DNA of 12,403 nt from Chitinophagales bacterium. Its GTDB lineage: Bacteria; Bacteroidota; Bacteroidia; Chitinophagales; BACL12. The notes beneath the pieces were generated by a model. It did no database searches and was not told where the DNA came from. It saw nothing but the letters and a program-made list of their open reading frames with translations. Of the stretch, positions 1-6,233 are shown piece by piece. The DNA is taken from assembly GCA_014380545.1 (NCBI GenBank), contig JACMJP010000281.1, forward strand, positions 1-12,403. The letters are read 5' to 3'. The first letter of the stretch is position 1; every line of letters begins with the position of its first letter. Made by a program: the position numbers and the translations under genes.

Positions 1-135
1 AGGTCAATTTCCTCTCAACAAGTATCAGGCAGTCAATCTGCCATTGACATTAAAAGCTTAAATGCCGGAATTTATTTATTTGAATTAATAGGGGAGGGAG
101 TGGAAACACAAATTCAAAAGGTAGTTATTGAATAA
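1..135 (+). CDS. C-terminal fragment of a secreted protein with type IX sorting signal
   Basis: Only the last 44 codons are in the window; frame 1 is open from base 1 to the TAA at 133-135. The end reads as a typical Por/type IX (T9SS type A) sorting domain: a short strand, then LNAGIYLFEL, then an alternating strand ending QKVVIE and stop. In known members this domain is recognised by the PorSS/T9SS machinery and removed at the outer membrane, leaving the protein secreted or surface-anchored. Nothing can be said about the upstream passenger domain. The signal is restricted to Bacteroidota and relatives, so it also supports the taxonomic reading. Confidence 0.85.
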   Translation, partial: RSISSQQVSGSQSAIDIKSLNAGIYLFELIGEGVETQIQKVVIE

Positions 136-156
136 TATGAATCTATTTATTTATTC

Positions 157-187
157 CCGCAGGGCAAATAATCAGGAAACCCTGCGG
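157..187. terminator. candidate hairpin terminator between convergent genes
   Basis: An 8-bp GC-rich stem (CCGCAGGG at 157-164, CCCTGCGG at 180-187) encloses a 15-base loop. It lies between the stop of the type IX substrate (plus) and the stop of the cupin gene (minus), where a shared terminator is expected. Neither side has a real T-run, so termination strength is uncertain. Confidence 0.5.
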
Positions 188-199
188 TTCAATTAGCAA

Positions 200-625
200 C
201 TATTCCTTTATTATTACCCTGTCCGTTCCATCAAACTCAGGAGCCTGAATAGATAAAACTTTTAGCGGAGTAGCAGAAGTTACGCTCACAGAATGCGGGG
301 TGTTTTCAGGTATTATAAGCCAGGTGCCTGCGGAAATTTGCATCCATACATCACCTATGCTTATGTTGGCAGTTCCTTCCAGCACATATATCTGTTCGGT
401 GTGCGTAATATGTTTGTGCAGGGGCACATCCCGCTTTATCCAGATAACAAAAGCGGTAACAGAAGAATCGCTGTAAATCTTTTTAGCAAGAACGTTTTCA
501 TATTCCTGGTCTGCAATTAAAGTTTGCAGGTTAAGCATTTCAGGAAATGTTTGTGCCTGTGCGGAAACGACAGATTGCAGTCCACAAAACAGGAAGCAGA
601 ACAAAACAACTCTTATTGCTTGCAT
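200..625 (-). CDS. exported small cupin-domain protein
   Basis: A 141-residue protein. The ATG at 625 is chosen because it gives a clean signal peptide (hydrophobic stretch about residues 5-20, probable cleavage near VVSAQA); a longer reading from 703 would begin inside the terminator of the upstream gene. Residues about 55-128 form a single cupin_2 domain. Motif 1 is visible as H70-K-H72 followed by E77 and later G84, and motif 2 as G100...P106...H111, so the usual His/His/Glu/His metal site is complete. Small exported cupins of this kind cannot be assigned a substrate from sequence; the family includes sugar-binding, oxygenase and isomerase members. It is apparently a single-gene unit, since a terminator sits just upstream. 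Confidence 0.8.
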   Translation of the reverse strand: MQAIRVVLFCFLFCGLQSVVSAQAQTFPEMLNLQTLIADQEYENVLAKKIYSDSSVTAFVIWIKRDVPLHKHITHTEQIYVLEGTANISIGDVWMQISAGTWLIIPENTPHSVSVTSATPLKVLSIQAPEFDGTDRVIIKE

Positions 626-639
626 AAAAAATATTTCAG

Positions 640-675
640 CAAAAATAAAAATTATTGCCGGCGGGCATGCGCAAA
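640..675 (-). promoter_or_regulatory. candidate promoter for the cupin gene
   Basis: On the minus strand TATTTTTG (640-647) is a full match to the Bacteroidota -7 element TAnnTTTG; a TTTG lies at 672-675 with a 24-base spacer, slightly long. The implied transcript start near 633 leaves a leader of under 10 bases. It fits the need for a new promoter just after the terminator at 673-704, but the region is A/T rich and chance matches are likely. Confidence 0.4.
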
Positions 676-704
676 AAAAAGTGGCAGATAAGGAAACTGC
701 CACT
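673..704 (-). terminator. intrinsic terminator of the 515-residue gene
   Basis: Read on the minus strand, an 8-bp stem (AGTGGCAG / CTGCCACT at 697-704 and 680-687) with a 9-base loop is followed by a run of eight T (complement of 673-680). It lies 30 bases after the stop of the minus-strand gene at 734, a classical factor-independent terminator. Confidence 0.85.
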
Positions 705-733
705 CTTTACTAATCCTTAAAATATAGTTGAGG

Positions 734-2281
734 TTAACTTGCTTTGGATAGCGATGGGTTAGGTTTGTTTTTTAACCTGTTTAATACTTTCTCCCACAAT
801 ACTTCATACGGAATTATTTCCCAATCATTCACATGGCTGCTGCCATCGGGGCTTCCTTCCGCAAGCTTCCGCTGAAATTTGAGCGCCATTTGTTTTGTGC
901 GTTCATATTTAAAGTCTTCTTTCTCCATAGTAAGCAACATTTTCAGGAAACAACTGCTGCGGTATGCATCGTCTTTGCGCAGATACCGGCTGCAATACAC
1001 ACTTAGTGCTTCCGAGCGGTTAATAATTGAACCGTGATCGCCTTTCTCCAGCATATATAAAACCTGTATCACCAAAATGGCAACATTATATCCTTTCTTA
1101 TCTTTTGTGAACCTTGGTACTTCGTTCAGGAATTTCAATAACCTAAACTTGCGGCGGTTGGCATCAACAAGCAGATCTTTATTCAGATTCTCAGTCTCAA
1201 AAACATAATTAAGATATGCTTCAAATATTTTCCATTTTTCCTGTCTTTCCTCGCTGGTGAATGGGAAACGTATATGATTTACAACCTTCAGGAATATACC
1301 TGCAGCGTTCATATAGTTTTCCGTATGCATGGCCAGCAGGAAATAATATTCAAGAAATACAAACCAGTTGTTGCTTCCCTCCTGGAATAACTCAAGACAT
1401 TTTTCTGCATTTTTCTTTCCGCTTGCATAGTCTCTCAGTTGCAAATAACAACTGATCCTGGTGAGGGCAAGGGTAGCATGGCGCATCTTCTGGTTGAAAG
1501 CTTTATTATCATCAAGATATTTTTCAATCTCCTCGCATACTACAAGAGTGCCTTTGTAATCTCCCCTTAACTGAAATGTAAGAATCTTTATTTGATACAT
1601 TGTATAATGCAGAGCATAAGCATCGCTCAGCTTACACAATTTGATTACTTCAGTTAAATAACCATCTGCTTTTTCCGCCAGTTCAATATCAATACCGGAA
1701 CCGGTAGCAAAACTGATAGTCAGTTTTTGATACATTTCTTCAGCAGCAATTTCATGCTCCAGGTCTTTCATACTCTTTCTTATCAGTTCAGCATATTTCT
1801 CATATTCTTTTTCATCACCAACTAAACTGGCGTTACTCATCATTATTCTTGCACAGTTAAGAATAATATCACTAAAACGGAAGTTTTGAGCTACAGTAAG
1901 TGTTTTCGATGCAATTTTAACTGCGGAGTTTCTTGCACCACTGCCTAAAAGTATGCGCACAAGGCTCCAGTTCTTATTACATGTATAATATGCACTGTGA
2001 TAATCAGAGAACGAAGGATCGTTTGCATCAAGAAAGAAAAGGGTATTTAATAACCTCTTTGTGAAACGGGATTTTAGCTGTCTGTATTTGTCGTCTAGTG
2101 GAGTAGCATCATATAATACCTTTGCTGCCTCCTCATCAGTTTTGAACTTTTCATGAATAAGTCCTTCATAGAACTCATTGAACTTGCTGTCCTTCTTATT
2201 AAGCAAGCTTTTATCGAAGATCTCAATCTTACTGATCCTCTTTTTGGTCACAATCTTACTTATCTCAATTAAAGTTTTCAT
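734..2281 (-). CDS. large cytoplasmic protein of all-helical, TPR-like appearance; function unknown
   Basis: A 515-residue protein starting at the ATG at 2281, 71 bases downstream of a good promoter. There is no signal peptide or membrane segment. From about residue 100 to 480 it is a series of amphipathic helices with spaced aromatic and small residues (for example LVRILLGSGARNSAVKIASK, YALHYTMYQIKILTFQLRGD, ATLALTRISCYLQLRDYASG), the look of a tetratricopeptide-like solenoid, though no single repeat matches the TPR consensus well enough to count units. The N-terminal 70 residues are rich in Lys and Glu. I do not recognise a catalytic motif. Likely a scaffold or regulatory protein; similar-looking unassigned proteins occur in Bacteroidota. 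Monocistronic, with its own promoter and terminator. Confidence 0.7.
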   Translation of the reverse strand: MKTLIEISKIVTKKRISKIEIFDKSLLNKKDSKFNEFYEGLIHEKFKTDEEAAKVLYDATPLDDKYRQLKSRFTKRLLNTLFFLDANDPSFSDYHSAYYTCNKNWSLVRILLGSGARNSAVKIASKTLTVAQNFRFSDIILNCARIMMSNASLVGDEKEYEKYAELIRKSMKDLEHEIAAEEMYQKLTISFATGSGIDIELAEKADGYLTEVIKLCKLSDAYALHYTMYQIKILTFQLRGDYKGTLVVCEEIEKYLDDNKAFNQKMRHATLALTRISCYLQLRDYASGKKNAEKCLELFQEGSNNWFVFLEYYFLLAMHTENYMNAAGIFLKVVNHIRFPFTSEERQEKWKIFEAYLNYVFETENLNKDLLVDANRRKFRLLKFLNEVPRFTKDKKGYNVAILVIQVLYMLEKGDHGSIINRSEALSVYCSRYLRKDDAYRSSCFLKMLLTMEKEDFKYERTKQMALKFQRKLAEGSPDGSSHVNDWEIIPYEVLWEKVLNRLKNKPNPSLSKAS

Positions 2282-2331
2282 ATGTAATGTCGATTAAACT
2301 GTTTTTGTGCTAATGCTAATTTGAACCTTAG

Positions 2332-2356
2332 ACGTTGTTAAATATTTAAACGTTGT
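2332..2356. promoter_or_regulatory. direct repeats around a palindrome at the transcript start of the 515-residue gene
   Basis: ACGTTGT occurs twice (2332-2338 and 2350-2356), exactly 18 bases apart, flanking the perfect 12-base palindrome TTAAATATTTAA (2338-2349). The block lies just downstream of the -7 element, over the predicted transcription start, where a bound repressor would block initiation. No known operator is recognised. Confidence 0.45.
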
Positions 2357-2358
2357 CA

Positions 2359-2389
2359 CAAATATACTCTATGTTCTGATATAAACAAA
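2359..2389 (-). promoter_or_regulatory. Bacteroidota-type promoter of the 515-residue gene
   Basis: On the minus strand TTTG (2386-2389) and TATATTTG (2359-2366) are separated by 19 bases: full matches to both the -33 and -7 elements at the usual spacing. The predicted start near 2352 gives a leader of about 70 bases. Confidence 0.75.
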
Positions 2390-2598
2390 ATTTATTTTAA
2401 AGGTGAAAACAATATAAAACCTTTACTGGCATTGTATACAGAGTAAAACAGGTAATATATTGACTTTTTAATAAAAATGTCACACAATAACATGATAATT
2501 TATATTTTTTTATAAATGAATACATATATAGATTAATTTTGAACATCATGTATAGGTTTATTTCAAATACCACTGGGTCACGGAATTGAATTTACTGT
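2390..2598. other. A/T-rich intergenic stretch, no gene seen
   Basis: Part of the 593-base gap between the genes at 2281 and 2875. Only an A/T-only inverted repeat around 2498-2517 (ATTTATA, six T, TATAAAT) was noted. No open frame of convincing composition, tRNA or repeat array was found. Confidence 0.6.
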
Positions 2599-2630
2599 AT
2601 TGGCAGGGTGAGGAAACCGCCATAATTTAG
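2599..2630 (+). promoter_or_regulatory. candidate promoter of a short plus-strand transcript
   Basis: ATTG (2599-2602), a 20-base spacer and TAATTTAG (2623-2630) match the Bacteroidota promoter with one mismatch in the -7 element. Its value comes from context: a 21-codon ORF and a strong same-strand terminator follow within 180 bases. Confidence 0.5.
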
Positions 2631-2670
2631 CATCATCAAACAAAAATTCTTAACCCAAAATTCTACCGTT

Positions 2671-2736
2671 ATGATAAAAATGTTTACAAAAATTCCCGTT
2701 CAGTCGATAGTAATAGTTGACCCGGACGAATTATAA
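2671..2736 (+). CDS. possible 21-residue peptide
   Basis: ATG at 2671 to TAA at 2734-2736, reading MIKMFTKI then PVQSIVIVDPDEL. The peptide is short with a basic start, a hydrophobic centre (IVIV) and an acidic end (DPDEL). It is supported only by its place between a promoter match and a terminator on the same strand; there is no Shine-Dalgarno sequence, which is normal in Bacteroidota. It could equally be a non-translated stretch of a small RNA. Confidence 0.4.
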   Translation: MIKMFTKIPVQSIVIVDPDEL

Positions 2737-2773
2737 GATAGTTGGTTTGTTTCATAAATTAGGTTCACGACAA

Positions 2774-2807
2774 GAAAGAGTCCCGCCCGGGACTCTTTCG
2801 TTTTTTT
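2774..2807 (+). terminator. strong intrinsic terminator
   Basis: A perfect 11-bp stem (GAAAGAGTCCC at 2774-2784, GGGACTCTTTC at 2789-2799) with a GCCC loop is followed by G and seven T (2801-2807). The T-run is on the plus side only, so it belongs to a plus-strand transcript, although no large plus-strand gene lies upstream. The symmetric stem might also slow transcription from the chaperone gene coming the other way. Confidence 0.9.
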
Positions 2808-2874
2808 ATGAATTAGCTATCTAAAACGATCACTAATACTAATAGGATAGGTAAGAGTAAGGCAAATATACTTA

Positions 2875-3375
2875 TTACTGGATATTTAATTTCTTCTTTA
2901 CTAATTCAAGGATATTATCTCCATCAGGGGCATAAACAATAGCTCCCGTGCTTGAATCAAGCACATGCGTATAACCATTTTCTTTAGCAACATCTTTTAC
3001 TGCCTGTGTTGCTTTGTCTAAAACAGGCTGATATAATTCAGTTTTTTTCTGATTTACTTTATCCTGCGACGATTTTTCGTAATCCTGAATTCTCTTTTCA
3101 AGGCTTTGCAGGTCCTGAACTTTAGCTTCGTAAGCTATCTGGCTCAGCGTTGTATCGTTTTGGAGAATAGTAGCTTGTTTCTGATATTCTATTATATATT
3201 CTTTATACTGTGCGTCGAGCTGCTGTGCTAAAACCATTAGCTGATCATCTGCTGCTTTGGTTTCGGGCATTAAACTCACAAGCTCAAGAGAGTTGATATA
3301 ACCAATCTTTACAGTTTGAGAAAACAAAAGTGAGCTTAAACAAATAGTGATAATAAGTAATGTAATTTTTTTCAT
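2875..3375 (-). CDS. Skp/OmpH-family periplasmic chaperone
   Basis: A 166-residue protein starting at the ATG at 3375, which gives a signal peptide (residues 1-20, ending LLFSQ) and follows a good promoter; a longer reading from 3450 would overlap the previous gene and lose the signal at its N-terminus. After cleavage, residues 22-36 (KIGYINSLELVSLMP) form the first strand of the OmpH fold, residues about 38-125 are long charged helices with coiled-coil character (the tentacles), and residues 132-148 (NGYTHVLDSS, GAIVYA) form the closing strands. Members form trimers that hold unfolded outer-membrane proteins in the periplasm on the way to the BAM complex. Bacteroidota often carry several copies; this one stands alone rather than beside bamA. 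Confidence 0.88.
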   Translation of the reverse strand: MKKITLLIITICLSSLLFSQTVKIGYINSLELVSLMPETKAADDQLMVLAQQLDAQYKEYIIEYQKQATILQNDTTLSQIAYEAKVQDLQSLEKRIQDYEKSSQDKVNQKKTELYQPVLDKATQAVKDVAKENGYTHVLDSSTGAIVYAPDGDNILELVKKKLNIQ

Positions 3376-3401
3376 AGTTAAATTTTTCAAAAAATGAATG
3401 G

Positions 3402-3431
3402 CAAAGATATAGATTTGAAAGCAGTTGACAA
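3402..3431 (-). promoter_or_regulatory. promoter of the Skp/OmpH-like gene
   Basis: On the minus strand TTG (3429-3431), 19 bases, then TATCTTTG (3402-3409), a full match to the Bacteroidota consensus. It lies in the 62-base gap after the stop of the upstream gene and implies a leader of about 20 bases, supporting the start at 3375 and independent expression. Confidence 0.7.
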
Positions 3432-3436
3432 TAGGT

Positions 3437-4417
3437 TTATCTGTCAGCAATACCGATTACTACCAAAGCAATTACAGGCAAGGGAATATTGCCTTCAATT
3501 TCCCATTGATGAGAAGTGTCGTAACTCCACATAGGTCGCATTGTAGTTTCTTCCAGAATAAACATTTTATCGGGATTACTGTCCCAGAAGGGTTTTAAAA
3601 TATTACCGTCCCATGTCCACTGGTTTTGTGAGGAATTATCCCAATAAGGTTTAAGAATGGAACCATCCCATACCCATTCACTTTGCGGATCAAGACTCCA
3701 GGAGGGTTGCAAATATTTGCCATCGAACTTCCATTCATCTTCCGGGCGATTTCCCCAGGCAGGCTTTAAAATTTTTCCATCCCACACCCATTCATAATAA
3801 ATATTATTACCGTATTTCTGCTTAATAACACCATTTTGGGATACTGCGGTTTCTTCTTCCGCTAATTTTTGTTCTGCTACTGCATGCACCTGTTCATCCA
3901 GTTTATAATGTTTTATATATAAGTATGCTGCAGCAACAATTTGTGTAGATGAAACATTCTTTCCTTCTATAAAACCTATCATACTTTCATCAATCCCATT
4001 ATACAATAAAATCAATGAATCATTTTTTTGTTCCATGAAAACCAATCTTTCGTAATAAGTATTAATAGGGTAATCACCTAAATAAATTGCACTTTTTTGT
4101 GTGATATACTGCACCGTTTTGCTATCCTGCTGATAAACTATTCCTGTTTTTTTACTAAAAACATCTCTTACATCTGCTATCAGTAAAATATTATCTGAAT
4201 TAATTTCTGTTCCTTTATAAATTATTTTTCCCTGTATTGTATAGGCAATATCATTTTCCGAAATAAAAATTTTATCCCCGTTTATTCTCCCGATTATTGT
4301 AACTGAATCAATAAATAAAAGAATATCATTTTGCTGTGCAAGGGTTTTTGCAGACAAACAAAAACAAAATATTATCGCAATAAATACTTTTATCTTTGAA
4401 AGAATTTTTTTTATCAT
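3437..4417 (-). CDS. exported protein with C-terminal WxWDG repeats; function unknown
   Basis: A 326-residue protein from the ATG at 4417, chosen because it begins directly at a signal peptide (MIKKILSK, then a hydrophobic run to about residue 24, cleavage near TLAQ). Residues 25-190 are rich in beta strand and of no family I recognise. Residues 209-326 are six consecutive 19-residue units: the first four follow the pattern x-W-x-[WF]-D-G-x-x-L-[KQ]-P-x-W, the fifth keeps only P-x-W, and the sixth is degenerate. Trp-rich short repeats of this sort suggest a small repeated beta module for binding, but no ligand can be named. The start codon lies 3 bases from that of the divergent mtnA, so expression of the two may interact. 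Confidence 0.75.
   Translation of the reverse strand: MIKKILSKIKVFIAIIFCFCLSAKTLAQQNDILLFIDSVTIIGRINGDKIFISENDIAYTIQGKIIYKGTEINSDNILLIADVRDVFSKKTGIVYQQDSKTVQYITQKSAIYLGDYPINTYYERLVFMEQKNDSLILLYNGIDESMIGFIEGKNVSSTQIVAAAYLYIKHYKLDEQVHAVAEQKLAEEETAVSQNGVIKQKYGNNIYYEWVWDGKILKPAWGNRPEDEWKFDGKYLQPSWSLDPQSEWVWDGSILKPYWDNSSQNQWTWDGNILKPFWDSNPDKMFILEETTMRPMWSYDTSHQWEIEGNIPLPVIALVVIGIADR
3440..3793 (-). repeat. six tandem 57-bp coding repeats
   Basis: In-frame repeat with an exact 57-base (19-codon) period and no length change between units. Units start with the codons for EW (3793), EW, EW, QW, MF and QW. DNA identity is only partial (CCATCCCA-CCCATTC-like blocks recur on the plus strand), so the duplication is old, and the conserved residues are the W, D, G and P positions. 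Confidence 0.85.
4391..4398 (+). promoter_or_regulatory. candidate -7 element for mtnA
   Basis: TATCTTTG is a full match to TAnnTTTG, 22 bases before the mtnA ATG, implying a leader of about 16 bases. It lies inside the signal-peptide coding sequence of the divergent gene. A matching TTG 17-23 bases upstream was not found. Confidence 0.5.
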
Positions 4418-4420
4418 ACT

Positions 4421-5527
4421 ATGAAAATTAAAGATACGCAATATCGATCCGTCAAATTGCATCCTGATAACGATAAAATAATACAAATAGTTGATCAGCG
4501 ATGGCTGCCTCACAAATTTATTATTGCAGATTTAAAAAGTGTTAAGGATGTAGAAATGGCTATTAAAGATATGTGGGTGAGAGGTGCTCCATTGATTGGT
4601 GCGACAGCGGCATGGGGAATGTATCTTGCAACTTTTGAAATTCCTGCTCAATGCAGCCTTCAATTTTATTTTGAAGATATATATCACAGATTATTAAAAA
4701 CCCGACCAACTGCTGTGAATTTAAAATGGGCGTTAGATCAAATGATGGATGCTGTTTTAGATAATGACTCAATTGCCGAAACCCAATGGTATGCAAAAAC
4801 AAGAGCCCAGTTTATTTGTGATGGCGATGTGGAAATAAATAAAAAGATAGGTGAATTCGGGTTAAAGATCATTGAAGAAATTGCAGCAAAAAAAAATAAT
4901 AAACCCGTAAATATTCTTACACATTGTAATGCAGGCTGGCTTGCAACTGTGGATTTAGGAACTGCAACATCACCATTATACCTGGCACATGATAAAGGAA
5001 TTAAAATACATGTGTGGGTGGATGAAACAAGACCAAGAAATCAGGGTGCAAATATTACAGCATGGGAATTATTGCAGCATGAAGTTCCGCATACCTTAAT
5101 AGTTGATAATGCGGGAGGGCATTTAATGCAAAATGGATTTGTAGATGTAGTGATTGTTGGAACAGACAGAACTTCCGTTAGAGGAGATGTGTGTAATAAA
5201 ATTGGAACTTATTTAAAAGCATTGGCCGCATACGATAATCGTATTCCATTTTATGTAGCTGCACCTTCTTCAAGCATTGATTTTAAAATGCGGGATGCTT
5301 TTTCTGAAATTATGATCGAACAGCGCAATGCCGCAGAAGTAAAATATGTTCAGGGTTTACATAATAATGAAATTAAAAGTGTTTTAATTGCACCTTCAGA
5401 AACTCCCGCAATAAATTATGCATTTGATATTACACCAGCAAAATATGTTACTGGTTTAATTACAGAAAGAGGAATTTGCCAGCCAAATGAGGAGGATATT
5501 TTAAATTTATTTCCTCAAAAGAAATAA
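4421..5527 (+). CDS. mtnA: S-methyl-5-thioribose-1-phosphate isomerase
   Basis: A 368-residue protein, normal length for the family (eIF2B-alpha/MtnA fold, cytosolic). It converts the aldose 5-(methylthio)ribose 1-phosphate to the ketose 5-(methylthio)ribulose 1-phosphate in methionine salvage; family members also act on 5-deoxyribose 1-phosphate. Visible hallmarks: the substrate-loop RGAPLIGATAAWG (54-66), THCNAG with the catalytic Cys at 169, VDETRPRNQGA (200-210), and the catalytic Asp at 249 in VGTDR followed by GDVCNKIGTY. The start is secure because the N-terminal strand through IVDQRWLP aligns with the family. Convergent with the next gene (9 bases between stops). The class II aldolase-like gene at 6234 could act on its product. 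Confidence 0.95.
   Translation: MKIKDTQYRSVKLHPDNDKIIQIVDQRWLPHKFIIADLKSVKDVEMAIKDMWVRGAPLIGATAAWGMYLATFEIPAQCSLQFYFEDIYHRLLKTRPTAVNLKWALDQMMDAVLDNDSIAETQWYAKTRAQFICDGDVEINKKIGEFGLKIIEEIAAKKNNKPVNILTHCNAGWLATVDLGTATSPLYLAHDKGIKIHVWVDETRPRNQGANITAWELLQHEVPHTLIVDNAGGHLMQNGFVDVVIVGTDRTSVRGDVCNKIGTYLKALAAYDNRIPFYVAAPSSSIDFKMRDAFSEIMIEQRNAAEVKYVQGLHNNEIKSVLIAPSETPAINYAFDITPAKYVTGLITERGICQPNEEDILNLFPQKK
4429..4436 (-). promoter_or_regulatory. candidate -7 element for the WxWDG-repeat gene
   Basis: Read on the minus strand TATCTTTA matches TAnnTTTG in 7 of 8 positions and sits just upstream of the ATG at 4417, inside the mtnA coding sequence. A TTTG lies 16 bases further upstream, shorter than the usual spacing. 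It mirrors the TATCTTTG at 4391-4398 on the other strand. Confidence 0.35.
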
Positions 5528-5536
5528 TCATCTGAC

Positions 5537-6103
5537 CTATTTAAATATAATACTGTATGTCAAATGGAAACCTGTAGCATAAACAATAGAATAAATTACA
5601 AGATCAAGTGCATATTCTTTAAATTTTTTCCTTTCTGAAAACTCCAGGCCTCCTATTGTTATTAAATTCGCTTTATTAATTGTTCTGAATAAATGATAAG
5701 CATCCGTGCTGAAAACAAAAACTGTAGTTGAACCGGGAAATCTTTCTCCCAATGCAGGGTCTCCGTTTTCATATTTATTTTTCCAGCTTATTGCGGGGTT
5801 CCAGAATTCTTCATTTGCACCCGGGAATTTTTTTTGAAATTCAGGATAATGTGCATAAAGCGTTTGTGAAAATCCATCACACATGCCTGATATAAGTGCT
5901 ACAACAGTCTTTATTTCCTGCCTTGAATTATTATCCCTGAAACCAAGGTCAATTTTTTGTTTTGTATCTGCCTCAATATTTTCAGGAAATGTTTTTGAAA
6001 TAAAATAATTACCCGTAAATGTGATATTATTTTCTTGTTGTGAAAAAACATTGGTAGAAGTTCCTGCTATGAGGAGTAGTACTATATATGAAAATTGTTT
6101 CAT
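5537..6103 (-). CDS. exported protein of unknown function
   Basis: A 188-residue protein with a clear signal peptide (residues 1-21, ending NVFSQ). The mature part has a central conserved-looking block at residues 72-141: SGMCDGFSQTL, then FWNPAISWKNKYENGDP (100-116), GERFPGSTTVFVFSTDAYHLFRT (119-141), and a hydrophobic helix at about 165-186 that may sit in a membrane. From memory, proteins with the same W-x-P...SWKNKY-x-x-GDP and TDAYHL pattern occur across Bacteroidota without an assigned role, so this is probably a real conserved family; no catalytic residues can be named. It is tail to tail with mtnA and has no obvious functional link to it. Confidence 0.7.
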   Translation of the reverse strand: MKQFSYIVLLLIAGTSTNVFSQQENNITFTGNYFISKTFPENIEADTKQKIDLGFRDNNSRQEIKTVVALISGMCDGFSQTLYAHYPEFQKKFPGANEEFWNPAISWKNKYENGDPALGERFPGSTTVFVFSTDAYHLFRTINKANLITIGGLEFSERKKFKEYALDLVIYSIVYATGFHLTYSIIFK

Positions 6104-6205
6104 AAAAAATATTTATATTTAGTAATAGAAGCTAATAAATAAGTTTATTCAATTATAAAAGTACATGTTTTTAATGTATGATCGCCGTATCCTTATTTTT
6201 CATTG

Positions 6206-6213
6206 TAGTTTTG
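6206..6213 (+). promoter_or_regulatory. candidate -7 element for the aldolase-like gene
   Basis: TAGTTTTG is a full match to TAnnTTTG, 20 bases before the ATG at 6234, implying a leader of about 14 bases. No TTG was found at the right distance upstream. It favours the start at 6234 over the in-frame ATG at 6165. Confidence 0.45.
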
Positions 6214-6233
6214 TTGCAGCATCAGCACTCAAT

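Larger units (their letters stand above)
2636..2807 (+). ncRNA. candidate short transcript (small RNA or small mRNA)
   Basis: Inferred from a promoter match at 2599-2630 and a strong intrinsic terminator ending at 2807, giving an RNA of about 170 nt in a stretch without larger genes. It contains a 21-codon ORF at 2671-2736. The leader carries a short direct repeat (AAAATTCT at 2643 and 2657). No known RNA family was recognised. Confidence 0.45.

Noticed and set aside
626..703. Longer cupin protein starting at 703
   Set aside because: The start would lie in the terminator hairpin of the upstream gene, and the signal peptide begins cleanly at 625.
3440..3793. CRISPR-like array, because of the regular 57-base period
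   Set aside because: The repeat is in frame, diverged at DNA level and conserved at amino-acid level; there are no identical repeats with unique spacers and no cas genes.
6165..6233. N-terminal extension of the aldolase-like protein (start at 6165)
   Set aside because: The 23 added residues fit neither the family nor a signal peptide, and a full -7 promoter element lies within them at 6206-6213.
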